Position numbers and translations under genes: made by a program. 64,000 nt of DNA from DATKJS01 sp964551995 (GTDB lineage Bacteria; Acidobacteriota; Aminicenantia; Aminicenantales; Saccharicenantaceae). The DNA is taken from assembly GCA_964551995.1 (NCBI GenBank), contig CAZKFD010000016.1, positions 62,001-126,000 on the forward strand, written 5' to 3'. This document shows positions 51,750 to 60,580 of this stretch, one piece after another (position 1 is the first letter of the stretch; the number at the start of each line of letters is the position of its first letter). Under the pieces are notes generated by a model, which worked only from the letters and a program-made list of their open reading frames with translations, did no database searches and had not been told where the DNA came from.

Positions 51750-52715
51750 CTATTTCCCGATCCGAGCTTTCAGCTCGGCGATGAGGCCCTGGACCCGCGC
51801 GATCTCCTTTTCATCCTTGATGAGTTCGATGTATTTCTCGTAGCTCGCGATCGCCTCCGCAGTGTCGCCGGTGCGGGCGCAGGCCTGCCCGAGCGAGTAT
51901 CGGGCGGCGGGGTTCTCGGGCTCGATCTCCACCGCCGTCCTCAGATAGAGGACGGCCTTGTCGGCCTGCCCGACGTCGAGATAGAGCTCTCCGAGCGGCA
52001 GGAAGAGCCGGCCTCCGGCCGGATGCATGCGGATGGCAGTCTCGAAAAAGGGGATGGCCTCCGCAGACCTCTTCAGCTTCGCGTAGGTGTTGGCCAGATT
52101 GATGTAGGCCTCGAAAAAGTCCGGCTGGCGCCGGACCGCCGCCTGGAAGGAGGCGAGCGCGGCGTCGTAGTTCTGAAGTTGATAGTAGCAGTTCCCGATA
52201 TCGAAAGAAACGGCAGCGACGTCCGGCTGCGCTGCCTCGACGTCTTTATAAAGGGCGAGGGCTTCGGCATATTGACCCTTGACGTAGAGATCGTGGGCCT
52301 GGAGGCTCTTCTCCTCCCAATCCGGTTTGGCCGGCTTGGCCGCCCCGGCCGATTTTTCCGCCGCCGTCCCCTCGGCGCGCATGACGACATCGAAGATGTT
52401 CTTCCCTTTCGGATCGATGAGAACCCGGCCCTGCGCGCTCCGCATCCCTTCCTTTTCGAGCCTCAAAACATAGCCGCCGGGAGCGATCCCGGCCAGGACA
52501 TAATTCCCCCGCGCGTCGGTCTTCACCGTGGCGACGGCGCGGTCAGTCTTCTCGTCCATCAGGATGACGGCCGCGTCCGCGACGGGTTTCCCCATGGAAT
52601 CGGTGATCCTCCCACGGACCGAAAGGGTTTCGGCGGACGGCAGCGCGATGGAGGCCAGGTATAAGAACCCAGCTACGGCAACGGGCACGGCGGCGAGCGG
52701 AAAGCCTTTTTTCAT
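51750..52715 (-). CDS. Exported carboxypeptidase-regulatory-like and TPR-repeat protein
   Basis: A 321-residue exported protein. After a signal peptide (about 1-29) comes a CarboxypepD-regulatory-like beta-sandwich domain (30-112, with GRITDSMGKPVADAAVIL and KTDARGNYVLAGIAPGGY), a Lys/Ala-rich linker, and TPR units (about 135-310, for example ALALYKDVEAAQPDVAAV and AVYF-like AYINLANTYAKLKRSAEAI). Probably an anchoring or scaffold protein in the periplasm; no function can be assigned. Confidence 0.78.
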   Translation of the reverse strand: MKKGFPLAAVPVAVAGFLYLASIALPSAETLSVRGRITDSMGKPVADAAVILMDEKTDRAVATVKTDARGNYVLAGIAPGGYVLRLEKEGMRSAQGRVLIDPKGKNIFDVVMRAEGTAAEKSAGAAKPAKPDWEEKSLQAHDLYVKGQYAEALALYKDVEAAQPDVAAVSFDIGNCYYQLQNYDAALASFQAAVRRQPDFFEAYINLANTYAKLKRSAEAIPFFETAIRMHPAGGRLFLPLGELYLDVGQADKAVLYLRTAVEIEPENPAARYSLGQACARTGDTAEAIASYEKYIELIKDEKEIARVQGLIAELKARIGK

Positions 52716-52858
52716 AATCCCTCCTCTTCAAAATTACGCCCCGCGCCGGGCACTGTCAAGAGTTCGCAAAACCCCGAGCGCATGTTATAATGGCGCTTCT
52801 TGAAAGAGCTCGGGCCTCGATGCTGCCGAAGCGGCCGGCGCGCGCAAGGAGACCGACT

Positions 52859-53719
52859 ATGAATTTTCACCACCCCGGCGCCTCGATCTTCGTCCCGGAC
52901 GGGACACCCGCCGGGGCGGCCCTCGCACGGGTCACGCATCTCGGAATCGGCGCCCACCCCGACGACCTCGAGATCATGGCCTTCCATGGGATCGCCGCCT
53001 GTTTCGACCGGCCGGACCTCTGGTTCGGGGCCGTGACCTGCACGAACGGCGGCGGCAGCCCCAGGGCCGGAGAATACGCGGCCTTCACGGACGGCGAGAT
53101 GGCCGCCCTCCGGCGGCGCGAACAGGAAGAGGCGGCCGTCGTCGGCGGCTACGGAGCTCTTGTCCAACTCGACTACACGAGCGCCGAGGTCAAGGACGCC
53201 GGGACAAGCCGCCTCAAGGACGACCTGGCGACGATCCTCGGGGCGGCCCGCCCCGACGTCCTCTATACCCACAACCCAGCCGACAAGCACGACACTCACG
53301 TCGCGGTCGCCCTCGCCGCCGTGGCCGCCGTCCGGACGGTCCCTGGCAAAAACAGGCCCCGGCTCATGTATGGGTGCGAGGTCTGGCGGAGCCTCGACTG
53401 GATGGCCGACGCGGACAAGATCGCCCTGGACGTTGGGGCCCGCGAAAGCCTGGCCACGGCCCTCACGGCCGTCTACGATTCCCAGGTCGCCGGCGGCAAG
53501 AGGTACGATCTGGCCGCGGCCGGACGGCGGCGGGCCAACGCCACTTATTTCGAATCTCACGGCACGGACTCGGCCGAGGGCCTGTGGTTCGCCATGGACC
53601 TCACGCCCCTCGTGCGGGACGATTCCCTCGACGTTCTCGAATTCGTCCTGGCGCACATCGACAGGTTCCGAAGGGACGTCGCGGACAGAATCCGGAAGCA
53701 CGCGCCGAAGACGCGGTAG
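52859..53719 (+). CDS. PIG-L-family deacetylase
   Basis: A 286-residue LmbE/PIG-L metal-dependent deacetylase with the N-terminal AHPDD motif at 32-36 (HPDDLE), the typical second motif THNPADKHDTHVAV with HxxxH (His-Asp-Thr-His), and a catalytic Asp. Family members remove acetyl from GlcNAc-type sugars. The start at 52859 follows AAGGAG by seven bases; an upstream ATG at 52790 has no site. It lies 22 bases upstream of nagB, so the product may be glucosamine. Confidence 0.88.
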   Translation: MNFHHPGASIFVPDGTPAGAALARVTHLGIGAHPDDLEIMAFHGIAACFDRPDLWFGAVTCTNGGGSPRAGEYAAFTDGEMAALRRREQEEAAVVGGYGALVQLDYTSAEVKDAGTSRLKDDLATILGAARPDVLYTHNPADKHDTHVAVALAAVAAVRTVPGKNRPRLMYGCEVWRSLDWMADADKIALDVGARESLATALTAVYDSQVAGGKRYDLAAAGRRRANATYFESHGTDSAEGLWFAMDLTPLVRDDSLDVLEFVLAHIDRFRRDVADRIRKHAPKTR

Positions 53720-53741
53720 AGCGCCCGACAGGAGGGACACG

Positions 53742-54524
53742 ATGGAAGTCGTCATCCAGCCCGACAGCCAGAAGGCCAGCCTGATCGCCGCCCGGATCAT
53801 TGCCCAGCTGATCCGGGAAAAGCCCCACGCCGTGCTCGGCTTCGCGACCGGCAACACGCCGCTTCAACTCTACAAGAACCTCGTCCGGATCCACCGGGAG
53901 GAGGGGCTGGATTTCGCCGGCGTCACGGCCTTCAACCTCGACGAGTACGTCGGCATCCCTCCCGCCCATCCCTCCTCCTTCCACAGCTACATGTGGGCCC
54001 ACCTTTTCAGCCAGATCAACATCGCCAAGGAGCGCATCCACATCCCCGACGGGCTGTCGCCCGACGTCCTCGCGACCTGCCGGAAGTACGAAGAAGCCAT
54101 CAAATCCGCCGGCGGCATCGACATCCAGGTCCTCGGCATCGGCACGAACGGCCACCTCGGGTTCAACGAGCCGACATCGTCGCTGGGGTCGCGGACGCGG
54201 ATCAAGACCCTGACCGATCAGAGCCGGCTCGACGCGGCCGCGGCCTTCGGCGGCCAGGAGAACGTCCCTTCCCACGTCATCACGATGGGGCTCGGCACGA
54301 TCCTCGACAGCCGCATGTGCCTCCTTCTGGCCTTCGGGAAGAAGAAGGCCCGGGCCGTGGCCATGACGGTCGAGGGGCCGCTCACGGCTTCCGTTCCCGG
54401 CTCGGTCCTCCAGCTCCACCCGCGGGCCGTCATCATCGTCGACAAGGACGCCGCTGCGGAGCTCAAGATGGCGGATTACTACGCCTGGGTCTACGAGCAC
54501 AAACCGGAGTGGCAGAAGTACTGA
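53742..54524 (+). CDS. nagB: Glucosamine-6-phosphate deaminase
   Basis: Converts glucosamine 6-phosphate to fructose 6-phosphate and ammonia. The 260-residue protein has GFATGNTPLQLYKNL, FNLDEYVGI (catalytic Asp), the NGHLGFNEP active-site loop and a C-terminal LKMADYYAWVY. The length is typical. AGGAGGG precedes the start. The gene pairing with PIG-L deacetylase suggests amino-sugar use; no GlcNAc kinase or PTS is present. Confidence 0.93.
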   Translation: MEVVIQPDSQKASLIAARIIAQLIREKPHAVLGFATGNTPLQLYKNLVRIHREEGLDFAGVTAFNLDEYVGIPPAHPSSFHSYMWAHLFSQINIAKERIHIPDGLSPDVLATCRKYEEAIKSAGGIDIQVLGIGTNGHLGFNEPTSSLGSRTRIKTLTDQSRLDAAAAFGGQENVPSHVITMGLGTILDSRMCLLLAFGKKKARAVAMTVEGPLTASVPGSVLQLHPRAVIIVDKDAAAELKMADYYAWVYEHKPEWQKY

Positions 54525-54527
54525 GGA

Positions 54528-56468
54528 TCAGTAAATCCTTTTCCAATCCTTCTTCTCGAGGTCGAAACGCCAGAGCGTATTGTTCTTGCCGTCCTCGACG
54601 AGGGCCTGATGGCCGACGACCTGAAGGCCAGCCGGCTTGTTCATCCAGGCCGGGAACGGGGCTTGGCCTTCCTCCTGAAGATCCACACCGAGGATTTTCA
54701 GACTGTTGGCTTCGCGGTCGATGACGACGAGCTTCATGCCGTCCGCAGTCCAGGACGGCGCAAAGAGCATGGCCGCGGCCTCGCTCGTCGTCATCCGCTT
54801 TTCAGCGACGACTCTCTGAGCTGCGAGCGAATAGACCGCCAGGATATAAACGTCCTGCCCATTCGGCTGGGGTCTCCGAGCGACATAAGCGAGCCGGTCA
54901 CCCTGGCTACCCCAGAACGCCCATAAGCAATCATGGTCAATCGATGCCTCGTTCTTTCTAAGCTCGACCGTCTTGAGGTCAAACAGGCCGAGCGTCCATG
55001 GCCTCTCCGGGGTTGCCTGATACTTGAGCGCCATGAGATTGCCTTGCGGGGACGATGGGAACCATGAGGCCGGCGCGGCGTTTTCGAATAGAATCCTGGA
55101 ATTCTTGCTCTCCAGGTCGTAAAGCCAGAGGGTGAAGATCTTCGGCTTGTTACTTTCTCTCCTCGAAAGGAGCAGGGCGTTTCCGTCCCGGGCCCAGGCC
55201 ACGAAACGAATGAAATAGATTCCGTGCGGAATGCCGAAGAGCGCGGCGTCGTCGGGGAGGTTCTCCAGCCGTGTCCCGTCAGTGCGGGCGATCCACAGCG
55301 GAGGAGACTGGCAGCGATGTCCTCCGTAGGCGCTATCGGACAGGATCGCGACCTTCGTGCCGTCGGGGGAGATTAGGAGGTCTATAATAAACGTATCGTC
55401 GGGCCAATGGTTCTTCCCGCGGGCGCCGCCGATGATGCACGTGCGTCCCGTCCCGTCAGAGTTCTCGACCCAGAGCTTTTCCGTGATATCGTGCCGCGTC
55501 CTGACTTCGTACGCCGTGTAGGCGACCTTGCCTCCGGCCGCCGAAACGACGGAATACGAGAACGGTCCCGCCTTCATCAGCCATTGGATCCGGTCTTCGG
55601 CCGGGGAATACTTAAAGATCCCCCGGTCGGTTTTGTAACAGGCCTCCCCTCCAGTGAAGGCTATTTCCCACAGATGGCTCCGGCCGTGTGTGGGACTCGA
55701 GCGGGCCCAAACGGCCGTGCCGACTAGGGCCAGCACAAGCAGCGGCGCGGCCCATCCGACGAAACCCAGGAGCTGACTCCGAGGCTGCGAAAAGTCCGAC
55801 CGGACAAGGGTCAGGATCGAGGCCGCGGCGAAAGCCAGGGCCAGGAGCATCTGGCCGACGAGGAATACCGGCAAGGCTTTCTCCGGCGCGATCCAAGCCA
55901 GGTGCCCGCCCACCCTCGAGTTCAAGACGGCCCAGACCACAGCCGCGACCCCCACGCCGGCGAAGACGCCGATGAAGAGGACGCTGAACTGGCGCTCGTG
56001 AAGTAGAGAGAGCGAGAATGAGATCATCAAAAGAAAGGCGGATTGCCAAAAAGCCCACGACGGAAATCCGGGGCCGATGGGGAAACCCACAAGGACTTGC
56101 GTTCCCCCGGCGAGTTCCGAGATCCCCGGAACGGCGAGCCACGCCGCCGCGAATACGAGCCAAAGGGCGGCGAGCATGCTTAGGTGAGCGACGAACTTCG
56201 CCAGCCAGATCGAAGTCTTGTGGACCGGCCGGGAGAAGAGATAAGCCCAGGCACCGCTCCTGAATTCCGTCTCGAAGCCCCCGGTCCCGAGGATGAGCGC
56301 GGCGAAAGGGAAAAAGACGAGGAGCACGGCGTAGGCCAGCCACTCGCGGACGTCCTTTTTCTCGCGAAAGAAGGACTGGCCCAGGACGAGGAGGACGAGG
56401 ACGGCCAGCTCGAAAAAGAAGAGGAACGCCTTCTCCTTCCATTCCTTGAGGTACAAAGCTATGAACAT
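54528..56468 (-). CDS. ABC-2-type permease fused to a TolB-like beta-propeller
   Basis: A 646-residue fusion protein. Residues 1-265 form an ABC-2-type permease with about six transmembrane helices (FELAVLVLLVLGQSFFREKKD, then FRSGAWAYLFSRPV). Residues 280-646 are a WD40/TolB-type propeller with repeats such as LLISPDGTKVAIL, LWLYDLESKNSRILFEN and APSWTADGMKLVVIDREA, outside the membrane. This joins the export machinery of a YtrA-type ABC transporter to a soluble binding domain, an arrangement I have not seen described. ATG 56468 overlaps the ATPase stop by one base (TGATG). Confidence 0.8.
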   Translation of the reverse strand: MFIALYLKEWKEKAFLFFFELAVLVLLVLGQSFFREKKDVREWLAYAVLLVFFPFAALILGTGGFETEFRSGAWAYLFSRPVHKTSIWLAKFVAHLSMLAALWLVFAAAWLAVPGISELAGGTQVLVGFPIGPGFPSWAFWQSAFLLMISFSLSLLHERQFSVLFIGVFAGVGVAAVVWAVLNSRVGGHLAWIAPEKALPVFLVGQMLLALAFAAASILTLVRSDFSQPRSQLLGFVGWAAPLLVLALVGTAVWARSSPTHGRSHLWEIAFTGGEACYKTDRGIFKYSPAEDRIQWLMKAGPFSYSVVSAAGGKVAYTAYEVRTRHDITEKLWVENSDGTGRTCIIGGARGKNHWPDDTFIIDLLISPDGTKVAILSDSAYGGHRCQSPPLWIARTDGTRLENLPDDAALFGIPHGIYFIRFVAWARDGNALLLSRRESNKPKIFTLWLYDLESKNSRILFENAAPASWFPSSPQGNLMALKYQATPERPWTLGLFDLKTVELRKNEASIDHDCLWAFWGSQGDRLAYVARRPQPNGQDVYILAVYSLAAQRVVAEKRMTTSEAAAMLFAPSWTADGMKLVVIDREANSLKILGVDLQEEGQAPFPAWMNKPAGLQVVGHQALVEDGKNNTLWRFDLEKKDWKRIY

Positions 56469-57196
56469 CACGGTCTCCCTCCCTGGGCCTTGGCCACGAG
56501 GCTGACAAAGATGTCCTCGAGGCTGGCTTGATACCGGGCCTTGACGGTCTCGAAATCCTCGTCCAGGATGAGCCGGCCGCCGTGAAGCACGAGAAGACGC
56601 TCGACGATGCGCTCGAGCTCGTGGACGAGGTGCGTCGCAAAAAGAACGGTCGTTCCCGAGGCGGCCAGCTCCCGGATGACATCCCGGAGAAAATCCTGCC
56701 TCGTGGGGACGTCGAGACCGGAAGTCGGGTCGTCGAGGATGAGGAATTCGGGCGCGGCGGCCAAGGCCACGGCCAATCCCAGCTTAAGCTTCATGCCCCT
56801 CGAGAGCGTCCGGATGCGGGCCTTCGGGTCGATGGCGAAACGTTCGAGGTCAGAGGAAGCCTTCTTGGCGTCCCAGAGCGGATAGAAACGGGCGTTGAAA
56901 TTGAGGAGGCTTCTGACGGTCATGTCCTCGTAGAAGAAAGGATCTTCGGGGACGTAGCCGAAGGCCCGCTTGTAGCCACTGTCTCCGAAACCGATCCGGC
57001 GACCCTTAAAGCGGATTTCCCCCCCGTCGGACGGAATGACACCCATGAGGATCCTGGCCAGCGTCGTCTTGCCCTCGCCGTTGAGGCCGAGAAGGCCGTA
57101 GACGCGCCCGTTTTCGGTGGTCAGGTCGAAATCCTTCAGGACCGGACGACGCCCGAAACTTTTCGAAAGATGATGGATACTCAGAAGCTCACTCAT
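56468..57196 (-). CDS. ABC transporter ATP-binding protein
   Basis: A 242-residue ABC ATPase with Walker A GLNGEGKTT (37-45), signature LSRGMKLKLG (about 131-140) and Walker B LILDDPTSGLD. The Walker A has Glu in the usual Ser position, GxxGxGK(S/T), so catalysis should still work. It pairs with the propeller-fused permease as YtrB-like subunit. ATG 57196 after GGGAGG, overlapping the gntR gene by eight bases. Confidence 0.92.
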   Translation of the reverse strand: MSELLSIHHLSKSFGRRPVLKDFDLTTENGRVYGLLGLNGEGKTTLARILMGVIPSDGGEIRFKGRRIGFGDSGYKRAFGYVPEDPFFYEDMTVRSLLNFNARFYPLWDAKKASSDLERFAIDPKARIRTLSRGMKLKLGLAVALAAAPEFLILDDPTSGLDVPTRQDFLRDVIRELAASGTTVLFATHLVHELERIVERLLVLHGGRLILDEDFETVKARYQASLEDIFVSLVAKAQGGRP

Positions 57197-57590
57197 GACG
57201 GCCTCCCCTCGTCTTGTTCGCGTTCTTCGAAAGCCGCTCCTCGAAGATCTTGAGGATGTCGTCATCTGCGAGAGCGAACTTCCGGGCCTCGGCGATCGCC
57301 CCGTCCATGACCCGGGCCAGACGGGTCTTGCGGTCATTCGCGGCGTCGAGACCAGCCCTGGGAGCGATGAACGAGCCGCGGCCTTTCTGGGTCGAGATCA
57401 GGCCGGTCTGCTCGAGCTCGCGGTAAGCCCTGGCCACGGTATTCGGATTGATGATGATCTCGGCCGCCAGGTCGCGGATGGACGGGAGGGGGTCGTGGAC
57501 TTTCAGCCGTCCCGTGGCCACAAGCCTGAGGATCTCCTGCTTGACCTGCTCGTAGATCGGAACAAAACTCGCGGGATCGACTCTTATCAC
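57189..57590 (-). CDS. GntR-family regulator, YtrA subfamily
   Basis: A 133-residue repressor with an N-terminal winged helix-turn-helix (about 10-75, with PLPSIRDLAAEIIINPNTVARAYRELEQTGLI) and a short helical C-terminus, the size of YtrA-type regulators that control ABC exporters and sense wall stress. GTG start after GGAGG. It is the first gene of the regulator-ATPase-permease operon and a good inverted repeat covers its own -10 box. Confidence 0.9.
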   Translation of the reverse strand: MIRVDPASFVPIYEQVKQEILRLVATGRLKVHDPLPSIRDLAAEIIINPNTVARAYRELEQTGLISTQKGRGSFIAPRAGLDAANDRKTRLARVMDGAIAEARKFALADDDILKIFEERLSKNANKTRGGRHE

Positions 57591-57609
57591 GGCATCGCCT
57601 CCGTATCGC

Positions 57610-57646
57610 TGTATTATTAATATAATACACTTTTCGGATTTGTCAA
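57610..57646 (-). promoter_or_regulatory. gntR promoter with palindromic operator over the -10 box
   Basis: Minus-strand TTGACA (57641-57646) and TATATT (57619-57624), spacer 16. A 20-base inverted repeat, TGTATTAT-N4-ATAATACA (57610-57629), covers the whole -10 box, like operators of YtrA-type autorepressors. Confidence 0.65.
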
Positions 57647-57668
57647 GCGCTTTTTAATTTAGGAATTT

Positions 57669-57760
57669 GGGGACACAATACTCATTTCCGAATTTCTTCC
57701 TCGCTCGGGCCAATTCGCCCGATAAATCCTGATAAGCAGGGAAATGAGTATTGTGTCCCC
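57669..57760. repeat. Inverted-repeat element, copy 2 (perfect 20-base ends)
   Basis: GGGGACACAATACTCATTTC at 57669-57688 is exactly repeated in inverse orientation at 57741-57760. The whole 92 bases contains a short spacer (about 52) and no reading frame. Related to the element at 41633-41834, but with a different interior and shorter length. It lies in a gene-free stretch between gntR and usp (57591-57862). Confidence 0.75.
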
Positions 57761-57862
57761 CTATTTAAATGCGGCCTTCCTTTTCCGCGGCCTCCCATGT
57801 AAACTGGGGAGGGTCTTTCCGCGCGGGGGGCCGTCAGATCTCATGTTCGAAAGGAGAATCCG

Positions 57863-58729
57863 ATGAACGGACTTTTCAAGCACATCCTTTGGGCCACGGA
57901 CTACTCGGAAGAGGCGGATGTCGCGCTTCTCTACGCCAGCCTGTTCGCCAAGACCTTCGGCTCTCAACTCTCGGCCCTCCATGTGGTGCCGGACTTCTCC
58001 GCCGTTCTCTACGAGTCCCTGCCGGCCGAAGAAGCCGAGCTCGCGGGTAAGATCGAGGCGGCCACCGAGGCGGCCGAAGACCGCATCCGGGAGATCAGCC
58101 GTAAGAGGGGGATAGCCTTCAACCATATTTACATCAAGAAAGGCCCGGCGGCCGCAGCCGTATGCGAGGCCGCCAACAGGGAAAATGCCGATCTCATCGT
58201 CATCGGCCGGACGGGCGCCTCGGGCCCGGGAAAGACGCCCCTCGGCAGCATCGCCGGGAACATCCTTCGTAACTCCGCCGTTCCGGTCCTGGTGGCCAAG
58301 AAAGGAAAGCGAAGCCTGGACATCCACAAGATCCTCGTCCCCACGGATTTTTCGGCAGGCGAGGAAATCGAACGCGATTTCGCCTGGAAACTAGCCAAGG
58401 GATTCCAGGCGTCCATCGTTTTCCTCTACATTCTCGAGCTCTACGGCCACGACTTCCGGCTGACGGAAGAGCACTTCGCCACCGCCCTCGACAAACTCAG
58501 GGCGCGCCGCCGCAAAGAGCACGTCGGCGTCGACATGCGCGAAGACGTCTACAAGGCCCATAACGCCGCTGAGGGGATCATCGACTACACGAAAACTCAC
58601 CCCAGCGACCTGATCGTCATGTCGACCCACGTCGGGAAGGTCGCCCGCTTCTTCCTCGGAAGCAACACAGAAAAGGTCATCGCCCGGGGTCCAGCCGCCG
58701 TCTTTGCCATCCCGCCGAAGCGCGCTTGA
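57863..58729 (+). CDS. Tandem universal stress protein
   Basis: A 288-residue cytoplasmic protein with two UspA domains (about 1-150 and 155-288). The first has an ATP-binding GRTGASGPGKTPLGS loop (GxxG-x9-GS/T); the second has MSTHVGKVARFFLGSNTEKV. Tandem Usp proteins often bind ATP or cAMP and respond to starvation. Start at 57863 after GAAAGGAG. A -10-like TAAACT (57797-57802) precedes it. Distinct from the one-domain, membrane-anchored USP at 12639. Confidence 0.88.
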   Translation: MNGLFKHILWATDYSEEADVALLYASLFAKTFGSQLSALHVVPDFSAVLYESLPAEEAELAGKIEAATEAAEDRIREISRKRGIAFNHIYIKKGPAAAAVCEAANRENADLIVIGRTGASGPGKTPLGSIAGNILRNSAVPVLVAKKGKRSLDIHKILVPTDFSAGEEIERDFAWKLAKGFQASIVFLYILELYGHDFRLTEEHFATALDKLRARRRKEHVGVDMREDVYKAHNAAEGIIDYTKTHPSDLIVMSTHVGKVARFFLGSNTEKVIARGPAAVFAIPPKRA

Positions 58730-58745
58730 GCGGCCGTTCGAGCGT

Positions 58746-58774
58746 TTGACTTTTGGCGGGGATTTGACTAAGAA
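58746..58774 (+). promoter_or_regulatory. Probable promoter of the 58787 lipoprotein gene
   Basis: TTGACT (58746-58751) with TAAGAA (58769-58774), spacer 17. Very short leader before the GTG at 58787. Confidence 0.5.
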
Positions 58775-58786
58775 AAGACCGGAACC

Positions 58787-60559
58787 GTGAAAAAAATGAG
58801 AAAAGCACTGATTCTCGCATTCTCTCTTATCCTGCTTATCCTGGCCGCCTCCTGCGCCCGGACGGCCGTCCCGATTTCCCGCTTCGGCTATCCGGTCGAC
58901 GGCGAGCCCTGGTATTTTATCCGAGTCTCGATCACCCCTCCCGCCGCGGCGGCGGGGACCGTCTGCAGGGTGGCCCGTGTCGAGGTCGACAAGGCCCGGT
59001 GCCGGGACTTTCTTCTTATTCAGGACGGAAAGGAGCTGAACGCTAACGAGATCAGGATGGACCGGCCGTTCGAGGTCAAGGTCCGCTACGGCTGGCTGCC
59101 GAAGACGACCTACGCCGTCGACCTCACCCTGGAGGATGCCAAGTCGGGCCGTCAAACGTCCCTCGGCTGGTCGGGGACCTCGCCCGCGGGTCCGGGCTAT
59201 TGGGACTCCGCCTGGAGAAATTATCTCTCGCTGATCCTTTCCGAGGAGAACGGGGTGGCGAGGACGAACAATCTGGTCCATGCCACGGTCAGTGTGCTGA
59301 GCTCGTATCTCCGGTCTCCTGACGAAATCCGCGTCGTCCGGGCCGAGCCGGCCGCCGCCGGCGGCGTCTCCTACCGTGAGGTCTCGAGCCAAGTCTACGA
59401 CCTCGTCAAGTGGGACGACGAGAAGATCATGGGGACAGAGGAGAAGGATGCCCGAACGGGGAAGCCCGTCGTCCGCTATCACCCGACGACCACACTGAGC
59501 GTGGCCTTCCTGGCCGACCTCAAGCCCGGATCCAAGGCCACCTATCTCGTCTTCTTCAACAACCCGGCAGCCGTCAAGCCCGTTTACGCCTCCGGCCTGG
59601 CAGTCCAGAAAGGCGCGAATCTCGCCCGCACGATCGAAAACCGTTATTATAAGATCGCCCTTCAGGAGAAAAGCGGCGTCATCTACGAGATCACCGAGAA
59701 GACGACGGGCCTCAAGCTCGAGCACAAGCTCGAGACCAACGGCGCCATCCAGTGGAACCCGGACGTCTACTCGCCGCCGCACTCCTGGTACCACAGTTCT
59801 GACTGGTCGGACCCGGTCGCCACCGAGGTCGAGGGTCCCGTGTTTTACTCGATGAATCTCAAGGGCACGCTCCCCTTCCCCAAGGGGATTGCCATCGGGA
59901 TCCGCGACCGCTTCTACGCCGACTCGCCGGTCATCATGGTCGAATCGGTCATCGACATCGGCGAGGACATCTTCGTCAAGGCCCTGCGGGACGCCGAGGT
60001 CGTCTTCAACAAGGCCGTCTTCACCAAGGCGGCCTTCAAGAGGGACGGCCGGACGGAGGTCCTCGACCTCGCGACGTCCCGCATGCACCCGGACCACGCC
60101 GCGGTCCTGCGGCCGGACACGCCCTGGGTCTGCTTCTTCGACGAAACCAAGGGCATCGGGTTCGCCGTCCTCTATCTCGACCTGGCGACGCCCAACCTCG
60201 GCGGCGGCTCGGCCTCGCTCGAGCAGCCTTTCATCTATATCGAGAACGGGCCGTGGTATTACGCTTCGCGCGGCTTCGTCTACTCGTTCGCTTCCAACAA
60301 CCAGACCCGGATGCTGCCCGTCAAGGCGGGGAGCATCTACTACGAACGGAACGCCTGGATCGTCTTTTCCTATCCCAAGGGAGAGGCCCTCGACGCCTAC
60401 CTCGACGCCTGGTTCAGCCAGCTCCGGCACCCCGTGGCCGTCGCGGAGAACATGGAGACGTTCGCCGAGAGCCCGGAAGGCTGGATCGTGCCCATCCTGA
60501 CCGAGCCCTTCGAGGAGGGCGTCAAGTCGGCCCTGGGCGGAACGGAACGGAGAAAATAG
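58787..60559 (+). CDS. Large lipoprotein of unknown function with carbohydrate-enzyme-like beta domains
   Basis: A 590-residue exported protein. The signal peptide ends LAASC with the acylated Cys at 23. The body is beta-rich; the segment ENRYYKIALQEKSGVIYEITEKTTGLKL at about 290-320 resembles the beta-sandwich after catalytic domains of glycoside hydrolases such as alpha-mannosidases, and other blocks are SPPHSWYHSSDW and FFDETKGIGFAVLYLD. No catalytic residues could be assigned. Start is GTG 58787 (ATG at 58796 is possible). It may be a polysaccharide-binding or degrading protein (inference). Confidence 0.65.
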   Translation: MKKMRKALILAFSLILLILAASCARTAVPISRFGYPVDGEPWYFIRVSITPPAAAAGTVCRVARVEVDKARCRDFLLIQDGKELNANEIRMDRPFEVKVRYGWLPKTTYAVDLTLEDAKSGRQTSLGWSGTSPAGPGYWDSAWRNYLSLILSEENGVARTNNLVHATVSVLSSYLRSPDEIRVVRAEPAAAGGVSYREVSSQVYDLVKWDDEKIMGTEEKDARTGKPVVRYHPTTTLSVAFLADLKPGSKATYLVFFNNPAAVKPVYASGLAVQKGANLARTIENRYYKIALQEKSGVIYEITEKTTGLKLEHKLETNGAIQWNPDVYSPPHSWYHSSDWSDPVATEVEGPVFYSMNLKGTLPFPKGIAIGIRDRFYADSPVIMVESVIDIGEDIFVKALRDAEVVFNKAVFTKAAFKRDGRTEVLDLATSRMHPDHAAVLRPDTPWVCFFDETKGIGFAVLYLDLATPNLGGGSASLEQPFIYIENGPWYYASRGFVYSFASNNQTRMLPVKAGSIYYERNAWIVFSYPKGEALDAYLDAWFSQLRHPVAVAENMETFAESPEGWIVPILTEPFEEGVKSALGGTERRK

Positions 60560-60580
60560 CGGCCCGGGATTTGGGGCTTG

